Assembly: GCA_043808565.1 (NCBI GenBank) | Contig: JAZDEQ010000073.1 | Coordinates: 1 to 10,384, forward strand | Origin: UBA12403 sp043808565 | GTDB taxonomy: Bacteria > Patescibacteriota > Patescibacteriia > UBA9934 > GWF2-40-263 | Length of the DNA stretch: 10,384 bases | Direction: 5' to 3' | Shown here: in pieces, positions 6,315 to 10,384 of the stretch | Numbering within the stretch: the stretch's first letter is position 1 | Layout: every line of letters starts with the position of its first letter | Notes under the pieces: generated by a model | The model's database searches: none | Told to the model about the DNA's origin: nothing | Seen by the model: the letters and a program-made list of their open reading frames with translations, nothing else | Made by a program: the position numbers and the translations under genes

Positions 6315-7184
6315 TTAACCCAGGGTTTTTTTGAGATATTTTTTGAAATCTTTGCCAACTTCCGGATGTTTTAAACCGAATTCAACTTGAGCGGTGAGAA
6401 AACCAAGTTTGTTGCCGCAGTTGTACCAGGTGCCATCAAAAACACAGCCGTAAAGAGCACGATTTTTTTGGAGCAAAAGATCAAAAGCTCCGGCCAAGCG
6501 AATTTCGCCATTTTTATCAGGTTTAGTTTCTTTTAAAAGACCAAGAACTTCGGGAGTTAAAATGTATTGTCCAATAACAATTAAATCAGACGGGGCTTCT
6601 TCGAGCTTGGGTTTTTCGACAAAGCGATTAATTTGCCAGGTATTTTTATCAATTTTTTTACCATCAATAACCCCAAAACTTGGCACCATTTTTTTTGGCA
6701 CCTTCATTAAAGCGACTACCGGATCACCATATTTATCGTAAACATTCATGAGTTGTTTAATGGCCGGAACTTTGGCGTCGATAATGTCGTCGCCGAATAG
6801 AACAGCCACTGGTTCGTGTTGTTCGATGAAAGGCAGAGCCGAAAGGACAGCATGACCATCACCAATCGGTTTATTTTGGCGGACAAAAGCGAACTTGGCT
6901 AATCTGCCGATGGCTTTTATTTGTTCGAGTTCTTTAATTTTATTTTTTTGTTCCAAGCGATATTCTAATTCAAAGTTGCGATCAAAGTGATCTTCGATGG
7001 CGCGTTTGCCAATAGCTGTGACGAAAATGATTTCTTCAATGCCAGCGGCGACGGCCTCTTCGACAATGTATTGGATAATTGGTTTGTCGACGACGGCTAA
7101 CATTTCTTTGGGTTGAGCTTTGGAAGCGGGCAAAAATCTAGTCCCCATACCCGCGACAGGGATAATGGCTTTTCTGATTTTCAT
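6315..7184 (-). CDS. galU: UTP--glucose-1-phosphate uridylyltransferase (GalU)
   Basis: This cytoplasmic nucleotidyltransferase makes UDP-glucose from UTP and glucose 1-phosphate (EC 2.7.7.9), the donor for surface glycans and glycolipids. The signature loop is intact: AGMGTRFLPASKA at 11-23, PKEML at 25-29 and DKPIIQYIVEEA at 33-44. GDGHAV (108-113), FGDDI (130-134), FVEKP and GQYIL follow in family order, and 289 aa is normal length. Two positions differ from the forms I know: D109 in GxGHAV, often Q or L, and N255 in the YNCGNKLG motif, where aspartate (YDxG) is usual. Neither proves loss of activity. It is the first gene of the - strand operon, with a promoter just upstream. Its start lacks a Shine-Dalgarno site. 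Confidence 0.95.
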   Translation of the reverse strand: MKIRKAIIPVAGMGTRFLPASKAQPKEMLAVVDKPIIQYIVEEAVAAGIEEIIFVTAIGKRAIEDHFDRNFELEYRLEQKNKIKELEQIKAIGRLAKFAFVRQNKPIGDGHAVLSALPFIEQHEPVAVLFGDDIIDAKVPAIKQLMNVYDKYGDPVVALMKVPKKMVPSFGVIDGKKIDKNTWQINRFVEKPKLEEAPSDLIVIGQYILTPEVLGLLKETKPDKNGEIRLAGAFDLLLQKNRALYGCVFDGTWYNCGNKLGFLTAQVEFGLKHPEVGKDFKKYLKKTLG

Positions 7185-7207
7185 AAGGTAAAATATTTAT
7201 TGTTAAT

Positions 7208-7235
7208 ATTATACTCTTTTTTAAAACTTTATCTA
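7208..7235 (-). promoter_or_regulatory. promoter of the galU-lipoprotein-pilin operon
   Basis: The - strand carries a perfect TATAAT (7213-7208), with TAGATA (7235-7230; 4 of 6 to the -35 consensus) 16 bases upstream. The leader to the galU ATG would be about 17-20 bases. On the + strand the same bases overlap a possible -10 box TATACT (7210-7215) for the divergent MFS gene, but no good -35 accompanies it. Confidence 0.6.
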
Positions 7236-7236
7236 T

Positions 7237-7914
7237 ATGTCGCGTTTCCCAGTACCCTTTCGAGAATACCTTTTGATGGATGCCAACATTGTTGTTAAGT
7301 TTTTAATTATTTCCGATATTGTTTTGGTTGGAGCGCGCGGTTTGTTGGCACCAATTTTTGCCATTTTTGCCATTGGGGTAATTCCCGAGGCCACAATTGA
7401 AACCATTGGTATTGCCACAACCATTTATCTGGTATCTAAAAGTATTTTTCAAGTTCCAGCCGCCGCCTTGATGGATAAAATTAAAGGCGAGCGTGATGAC
7501 TTTTTAATGTTGATTATTGGTTCATTTATTTCCGCTATTTTGCCGTTGTTTTATTTGGTTATGCGAACGCCGTTGGAGCTTTATATTATCCAATTTTTTA
7601 TTGGCGTTTCTTATGCCTTTATGTTTCCCTCGTACATGGCGATTTTTACTCGGCATATTGATCGGGACAAGGAAGGTGTGGAGTGGGGCGCTTATTTTAC
7701 TTTGGTTGATTTGGGCGCGGCCTTGGCCGCAGCCATTGGCGGTGTTTTAGCTGTGTCGGTGGGTTTTAATTGGGTCATTATTATAACCTCAGCGGCAACT
7801 TTTTTGGGTACGCTTTTGATTTTGCCGATTAAAGCGCATATGAGAGCTGCTCATCACGCGGTTAAAGATCCATTAAATTTGCCATCGGTTGGGGAAAATT
7901 TAAAACAAAAATAA
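7237..7914 (+). CDS. half-length MFS-type membrane protein (six helices), 225 aa
   Basis: Six hydrophobic segments are visible: near 20-46, 55-79, 87-107, 111-135, 146-168 and 173-195. This is one half of a standard 12-helix major facilitator. The loop after segment 2 reads ALMDKIKGERDD, a degenerate form of MFS motif A (G-x-L-x-D-R-x-G-R). The C-terminus is a short basic, soluble tail, so the protein ends naturally and overlaps its terminator. Half-size MFS proteins could act as dimers; the substrate cannot be read from the sequence. The start is uncertain: ATG 7237 is the longest, but ATG 7276 (212 aa, MDANIVVKFLIISD) would place helix 1 close to the N-terminus, as is usual in the family. 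It is divergent from galU. Confidence 0.75.
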   Translation: MSRFPVPFREYLLMDANIVVKFLIISDIVLVGARGLLAPIFAIFAIGVIPEATIETIGIATTIYLVSKSIFQVPAAALMDKIKGERDDFLMLIIGSFISAILPLFYLVMRTPLELYIIQFFIGVSYAFMFPSYMAIFTRHIDRDKEGVEWGAYFTLVDLGAALAAAIGGVLAVSVGFNWVIIITSAATFLGTLLILPIKAHMRAAHHAVKDPLNLPSVGENLKQK

Positions 7915-7937
7915 CCCGGTTGTCGGGTTGTTTTTTT
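7913..7937 (+). terminator. terminator of the MFS gene, probably bidirectional
   Basis: AACCCG (7913-7918) pairs with CGGGTT (7924-7929) around five bases, then G and seven T residues. It overlaps the MFS stop codon. On the - strand the same stem is followed by ATTTTTGTTTT, so it can also end the tRNA-Ser transcript coming from the other side. Confidence 0.85.
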
Positions 7938-7942
7938 AGCTT

Positions 7943-8029
7943 CGGAGAGGGTGGGATTTGAACCCACGGTACCCTTGCGGGTACACTTGATTTCGAGTCA
8001 AGCGCCTTCGACCACTCAGCCACCTCTCC
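7943..8029 (-). tRNA. tRNA-Ser, anticodon CGA
   Basis: On the - strand the acceptor stem is GGAGAGG (8029-8023) with CCTCTCC, and G73 is the discriminator. The anticodon arm is CTTGA / loop CTCGAAA / TCAAG, with anticodon CGA at 7995-7993, reading UCG. The long variable arm TACCC-GCAA-GGGTA and the D-arm GGCTGAGTGGTCGAAGG are typical of class II serine tRNA. The T-arm is GTGGG / TTCAAAT / CCCAC. CCA is not encoded. Length 87. Confidence 0.97.
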
Positions 8030-8032
8030 GTG

Positions 8033-8068
8033 TTGGAAATTCCAAATTTTTAAATTTCCAATTTCCAA
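8033..8068. repeat. AT-rich imperfect inverted repeat upstream of tRNA-Ser
   Basis: Arms 8033-8049 and 8052-8068 pair at 15 of 17 positions around two bases and are built of GGAAATT/AATTTCC-type units. It starts 4 bases upstream of the tRNA 5' end. It could be a leader hairpin removed by RNase P, or one of the AATTTCC-type intergenic repeats. No convincing promoter could be assigned between it and 8183. Confidence 0.45.
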
Positions 8069-8183
8069 AATTGTGGTTGTCAGGATTTTTTGGAAAGTAA
8101 AAATTTGCGCTCAGAATTTAGCATAATAGTTGGGAAAAAACAAGGCTTTATTTTATTTTTTTGGTGTGTTACATTAGCTTCAT

Positions 8184-8447
8184 ATGACCCTGAAAATTCT
8201 TACTCAAAAAATTTCTCTTTTAGAAAAAAAAATTGCCCAGCTTGAGTGCCGAATTAATGTTTCCAATTCTTCTTTGCCTAATAGACAGGGCAGGAAATGG
8301 ATGATTAAATATCCGCTTTTTGTAGACTCTAAAATTAAAAGGCTTAATGCCGTAATCACAAAAAGCGCTGGTATTTTAAAGAAAAACAAAAAACTTCCTA
8401 AAAATCCTGTGGTTTGGCAAAAACAAATTCGTCAAGAATGGAATTAA
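8184..8447 (+). CDS. probable antitoxin partner of the downstream PIN toxin, 87 aa
   Basis: This is a small, very basic protein ending one base before the toxin ATG, the usual order for a VapBC-type pair. Residues 3-25 form a short amphipathic or coiled-coil helix (LTQKISLLEKKIAQLECRI). The middle is basic. The C-terminus NPVVWQKQIRQEWN is the kind of Trp/Arg-rich tail that could occupy a toxin groove. I see no AbrB, ribbon-helix-helix or Phd DNA-binding fold at the N-terminus, so assignment as antitoxin rests on position, size and tail. Autoregulation would need another mode of DNA binding. No Shine-Dalgarno site precedes the ATG. Codon use is AT-rich like the host. Confidence 0.62.
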   Translation: MTLKILTQKISLLEKKIAQLECRINVSNSSLPNRQGRKWMIKYPLFVDSKIKRLNAVITKSAGILKKNKKLPKNPVVWQKQIRQEWN

Positions 8448-8448
8448 T

Positions 8449-8808
8449 ATGGATTATCTTTTAGACACTAATATTATTTTGTTGCACTTGCAAAAAGGGT
8501 TTTTTCGTCCAGTAAAGCTTGATGATGTTTTTGCTGTTTCGGTTATTACCGAAGCTGAGCTTTTACGATTACCAGGACTCGGAGCCGATGAACTAAAAGC
8601 CGTCGATGATTTTTTGGATATTTGTTCTGTCCTACCTATAACTTCAGAAATTGCTAGACGAGCCGCTGATTTAGGCCGAACTAGAAAAACTAAACTCCCC
8701 GACCTTTTGATTGCCGCCACGGCGCTAGAGCATAATTTAATTTTAGTGACAAAAAATACTAAAGATTTTTTACGAATTCCAAACCTGAAAATAAAAGCAA
8801 AAATTTGA
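8449..8808 (+). CDS. vapC: VapC-type PIN-domain ribonuclease toxin, 119 aa
   Basis: The protein is a complete PIN domain of normal length. The acidic residues expected for Mg-dependent RNA cleavage are present: D6 (LLDTN), E37 (SVITEAELL), D85 (LPDLLIAATA) and D106 in TKNTKDF. VapC toxins usually cut tRNA or rRNA when freed from their antitoxin; the target here is unknown. The preceding gene ends one base upstream. A strong terminator lies 18 bases downstream, making a two-gene unit. All catalytic positions are intact, so it should be active unless bound by its partner. Confidence 0.92.
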   Translation: MDYLLDTNIILLHLQKGFFRPVKLDDVFAVSVITEAELLRLPGLGADELKAVDDFLDICSVLPITSEIARRAADLGRTRKTKLPDLLIAATALEHNLILVTKNTKDFLRIPNLKIKAKI

Positions 8809-8820
8809 TTATTAAAATCA

Positions 8821-8861
8821 AAAAACCGCCTCGTAAAAATACGAAGCGGTTTTTGTTTTTT
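8821..8861 (+). terminator. terminator after vapC, probably bidirectional
   Basis: AAAAACCGC and TCGTA pair with TACGA and GCGGTTTTT (8821-8835 with 8840-8854) around AAAA; one internal C/A mismatch becomes a G-U pair on the - strand. The + side has TTTTTGTTTTTTT; the - side has a T-run at 8825-8820. It ends vapC and could also stop leftward transcription from the region to its right. Confidence 0.85.
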
Positions 8862-8863
8862 CC

Positions 8864-8993
8864 TCCACATCAGCCGATCAGATTGATTCGTGTTTCAATC
8901 ACGAGACACCTGAGCGAGAGAGCGACAAGTTTCTTGTAATGAAAACGAAAAAGATTCTGACCGACTGGTGTGGAAGAGTGAATTTTTATTCAC
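8864..8993. ncRNA. candidate structured RNA in the vapC / coiled-coil gene gap
   Basis: Bases 8864-8873 and 8965-8974 form a 10-bp closing helix (one G-T wobble on the + strand, which would be an A-C clash on the - strand). Inside are hairpins 8888-8892/8900-8904, with a competing one at 8881-8886/8895-8900, and 8925-8929/8933-8937. Just outside lies hairpin 8978-8983/8988-8993. No ORF crosses it and I match it to no known RNA family. No clear promoter is visible on either strand, so transcription is unproven. The rest of 8862-9104 holds a weak A/T hairpin (9037-9054) and the upstream block of the next gene. Confidence 0.3.
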
Positions 8994-9047
8994 AGCGGAC
9001 GATTATTTTGGGATTTTTTCGAGATTTTTGGTCTGGACAAAAAGGCT

Positions 9048-9096
9048 TTTTTGTGTTAGATTTTTATTACTCCCCCACTTAATTTATTATTAAGTG
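9048..9096 (+). promoter_or_regulatory. upstream regulatory block of the first coiled-coil gene
   Basis: TTTTTGTG (9048-9055), 12 bases, then TACTCCCC (9068-9075) recurs with identical spacing before the second paralog. A hairpin CACTTAAT/ATTAAGTG (9076-9083 with 9089-9096) follows and ends 8 bases before the ATG. It probably marks the promoter and 5' end of the transcript, but no strong -10 box is evident. Confidence 0.4.
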
Positions 9097-9104
9097 TTTC
9101 CAAT

Positions 9105-9467
9105 ATGGATAATCAACAACCAACCAATCAAGATTTAGCCAAAGCAATTAAAAAGTTGTCTAAAACAACTCAAGATATTTTGTGTTCCGTTAACAAATCA
9201 TTTTCTGAAATTGAGCAGAAAATGAATGGCTTCATCACAAAAGATGAGCTCAAATTTGAATTTGCTAAGTTTGGAGCTAAAATGGACGACAGATTTGATA
9301 AAGTTGATGAAAAAATTGCCGAAACCCGCGGCGATTTAGTTAGTATGCTTCGTAAAGAAGACGCCAAGCTCGGTACTCTGGCTGGAAAGTTACTTAAACA
9401 CAAAGTTTTGCCAACCAAATCAATTCGAGAAGTTTTGGCTATGGAACCGTTTCCACAAAGTTTGTAG
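9105..9467 (+). CDS. coiled-coil hypothetical protein, paralog A, 120 aa
   Basis: No known family recognised. The short N-terminal motif QPTNQDLAKAI is followed by a helical, charged region with heptad character (about 10-75; SEIEQKMNGF, RFDKVDEKIAETR). A conserved C-terminal part follows: RGDLVSMLRKEDAKLGTLAG, then REVLAMEPFPQSL at the end. There is no signal peptide or membrane segment, so it is probably cytosolic. The gene 125 bases downstream encodes a protein with the same two ends and a different coiled-coil middle. A scaffold or oligomerising role is only a guess. The ATG lies 9 bases after a leader hairpin and has no Shine-Dalgarno site. Confidence 0.75.
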   Translation: MDNQQPTNQDLAKAIKKLSKTTQDILCSVNKSFSEIEQKMNGFITKDELKFEFAKFGAKMDDRFDKVDEKIAETRGDLVSMLRKEDAKLGTLAGKLLKHKVLPTKSIREVLAMEPFPQSL

Positions 9468-9468
9468 G

Positions 9469-9499
9469 TTTTCATTGAAGTGAAAATTTTGTCTTTTTT
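9469..9499 (+). terminator. weak terminator-like hairpin after paralog A
   Basis: TTTTCA (9469-9474) pairs with TGAAAA (9481-9486), followed by TTTTGTCTTTTTT. The stem is AT-only apart from one G-C pair, so termination would be partial at best. Confidence 0.35.
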
Positions 9500-9537
9500 C
9501 AAAAAATAATCCATTTTCTACCCTTGATTTTTTATTC

Positions 9538-9565
9538 TTTTTGTGATAAGTTCGAAGTACTCCCC
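9538..9565 (+). promoter_or_regulatory. upstream regulatory block of the second coiled-coil gene
   Basis: TTTTTGTG (9538-9545), 12 bases, then TACTCCCC (9558-9565) matches the block before paralog A in both parts and in spacing. The ACTCCCC part begins 34 bases before the ATG here and 36 bases before the ATG of paralog A. Surrounding bases are not conserved, so these two parts look selected or recently copied. Confidence 0.42.
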
Positions 9566-9592
9566 ATTTAATTCTTCACTAGATATTTTAAT

Positions 9593-10027
9593 ATGGGCAA
9601 ACAGCCAACCAACCAAGAAATTTTGGAAGCAATCAGCACCTATTCTTCTAATGTCGACGATAAGTTTAAGCAAATAGAAAACGATATTTCTATTATTAAA
9701 ACTGATGTTGCTTGTTTAAAAACTGACGTCTCGGGCTTAAAAACCGATGTCGCTAGTTTAAAGATTGACGTCTCGGGTCTAAAAACCGATGTTGCTGGTT
9801 TAAAAACCGACGTCTCGTCTATTAAGTCAACTTTAAACACCCAAGTGGTTACCAAAGAATATCTTGATCAAAAGACGGCCGAAATCCGCGGTGATTTTAC
9901 CATCGCGCTTCGTAAGGAAGATGGTAAGTTGGGCGTTTTAACCAATAAATTAGGCAATCGGAAAGTTTTATCAGCCGCCGACGTCCAAGAAGTTTTGCTC
10001 ATGGAACCGTTTCCACAAAGTTTGTAA
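9593..10027 (+). CDS. coiled-coil hypothetical protein, paralog B, with LKTDVxx heptad repeats, 144 aa
   Basis: The start (KQPTNQEILEAI) and end (AEIRGDFTIALRKEDGKLG, then EVLLMEPFPQSL) match paralog A. The middle differs: residues 35-76 are six near-identical seven-residue units of the form L-K-T-D-V-A/S-x, a regular coiled coil with V and L in the core positions, flanked by less regular heptads. No signal peptide, membrane segment or known catalytic motif is present. Such rods usually drive oligomerisation or act as spacers between functional ends; here the conserved C-terminus is the likely functional part. The gene has its own upstream block and a strong terminator. Confidence 0.78.
   Translation: MGKQPTNQEILEAISTYSSNVDDKFKQIENDISIIKTDVACLKTDVSGLKTDVASLKIDVSGLKTDVAGLKTDVSSIKSTLNTQVVTKEYLDQKTAEIRGDFTIALRKEDGKLGVLTNKLGNRKVLSAADVQEVLLMEPFPQSL
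9695..9820 (+). repeat. six 21-bp tandem units (42-bp super-period) inside paralog B
   Basis: Each unit encodes one heptad. Two unit types alternate, so GACGTCTCG recurs at 9725, 9767 and 9809, exactly 42 bases apart. This suggests growth by duplication of a two-heptad block. Confidence 0.85.
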
Positions 10028-10042
10028 GTTTTTATTGGGTTT

Positions 10043-10068
10043 ACACTGGCTTAAAGCCAGTGTTTTTT
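10043..10068 (+). terminator. rho-independent terminator after paralog B
   Basis: ACACTGGC (10043-10050) pairs perfectly with GCCAGTGT (10056-10063) around TTAAA, followed by a T-run to 10068. It lies 15 bases after the stop codon. Confidence 0.92.
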
Positions 10069-10101
10069 CTTCTCAAAATTCTCAAGTTTGTTACGAAATC
10101 A

Positions 10102-10135
10102 CCTCTCCCCTAACCCCTCCCCGGAAGGGAGGGGG
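10102..10135. repeat. REP-like C-rich hairpin repeat
   Basis: Bases 10102-10122 match the outer arm 2188-2208 at 20 of 21 positions. Here the motif is followed directly by its own partial complement, giving an 8-bp hairpin (10114-10121 with 10127-10134). It is a short member of the dispersed family represented by the larger element at 2188-2351. Confidence 0.7.
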
Positions 10136-10196
10136 ACACGATGGTTGGGGTAGATGACATTTGTTGATTCGTAACCCTTAAGAATTTAATTGAAGA

Positions 10197-10239
10197 GGCA
10201 GAGGTGCAATCTGCCAGGTTTCGAGTGCGTGCCCCTCGA
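10197..10239. other. two small adjacent hairpins in the gene-free right end
   Basis: GGCAGA (10197-10202) pairs with TCTGCC (10210-10215), and TCGAG (10221-10225) pairs with CTCGA (10235-10239). They lie between the REP-like hairpin and the inverted-repeat element. I see no gene in 10069-10384 and cannot assign a role to these stems. Confidence 0.35.
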
Positions 10240-10245
10240 CAAGCC

Positions 10246-10384
10246 AGGGCTAACGCATTTAAATTCCCAACAAAAACGAGTATTGACAAGATTAATCAAG
10301 TCGGGAGTTACTAAAAAACACCTTTTCGACGTGACAAAAAATGATTTTTGTTAAAAACATTGAGGATTTAAATGCGTTAGCCCT
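10246..10384. mobile_element. 139-bp unit with 19-bp terminal inverted repeats (MITE-like or IS ends)
   Basis: AGGGCTAACGCATTTAAAT (10246-10264) is repeated exactly in inverse orientation at 10366-10384, the last bases of the window. A second pair, AACAAAAA (10269-10276) with TTTTTGTT (10345-10352), extends the symmetry inward. The interior is AT-rich, without an ORF, and contains a perfect TTGACA (10283-10288) but no convincing -10 partner. This fits a non-autonomous transposable unit. Target-site duplication cannot be tested because the right flank is missing. Confidence 0.55.

Noticed and set aside
7862..8068. 68-aa open frame across the tRNA region
   Set aside because: It reads through the tRNA-Ser gene and terminator, a common false ORF.
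8454..8870. 138-aa open frame on the - strand
   Set aside because: It is antisense to vapC, which has a complete set of PIN residues, and it runs through the terminator.
8862..8993. Hammerhead ribozyme
   Set aside because: CTGATG on the - strand and CTGA on the + strand are present, but the full CUGANGA and GAAA core with flanking stems is not.
9695..9820. CRISPR array
   Set aside because: The 21-bp repeats are contiguous, in frame and encode heptads; there are no spacers and no cas genes.
9640..9855. 71-aa repetitive frame on the - strand (TSVFK repeats)
   Set aside because: It is the antisense shadow of the 21-bp tandem repeat in paralog B.
10197..10245. Partial tRNA or attachment-site remnant
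   Set aside because: The 7-base loop lacks the conserved anticodon-loop T33, no T-arm pairing can be built, and it does not match the tRNA-Ser 3' end.

Overview
The window looks like a fragment of a Patescibacteria (Candidate Phyla Radiation) genome. Evidence: small AT-rich genes, tightly packed operons with almost no Shine-Dalgarno sequences, a row of two-helix 'T4SS pilin'-type proteins, a half-length MFS protein, and short hypothetical coiled-coil proteins. The phylum-level call is inference from gene content; no marker gene is present.

Layout. (1) 1-2175, + strand: one isolated, clearly GC-richer gene for an unrecognised 642-aa membrane protein, with its own sigma70-like promoter, a folded leader RNA, a real Shine-Dalgarno site and a strong terminator. 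(2) 2188-2351: a nested inverted-repeat element with perfect 24-bp ends, lying between two convergent terminators. (3) 2413-7184, - strand: galU, a solute-binding lipoprotein, a cysteine-rich pilin-like protein and a small pilin-like protein, all nearly abutting; then an internal promoter and three more pilin-like genes, ending in a terminator at 2361-2392. (4) 7237-7937, + strand: a six-helix MFS half-transporter, divergent from galU. (5) 7943-8029, - strand: tRNA-Ser(CGA). (6) 8184-8861, + strand: a VapC-type PIN toxin gene preceded by a small, probably antitoxin, gene, with a terminator. (7) 8864-8993: a possible structured RNA. (8) 9105-10068, + strand: two paralogous coiled-coil proteins sharing upstream elements, ends and a 26-nt identical 3' stretch. 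(9) 10102-10384: a REP-like hairpin related to the element in (2), two small hairpins, and a 139-bp unit with 19-bp terminal inverted repeats whose outer end coincides with the window end.

How the genes may work together. The - strand block couples UDP-glucose synthesis (GalU), a surface solute-binding lipoprotein and five secreted two-helix pilin-like subunits. This suggests one module for building or decorating a cell-surface structure. The pilins share a signal peptide, two hydrophobic helices and a basic loop, but no VirB4, VirB6, VirD4 or other secretion ATPase is present, so the machine they serve cannot be deduced here. The 642-aa protein next to them is membrane-embedded, but its relation to the pilins is unproven. 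The right third is accessory in character: toxin-antitoxin pair, duplicated coiled-coil genes, dispersed repeats and an inverted-repeat element.
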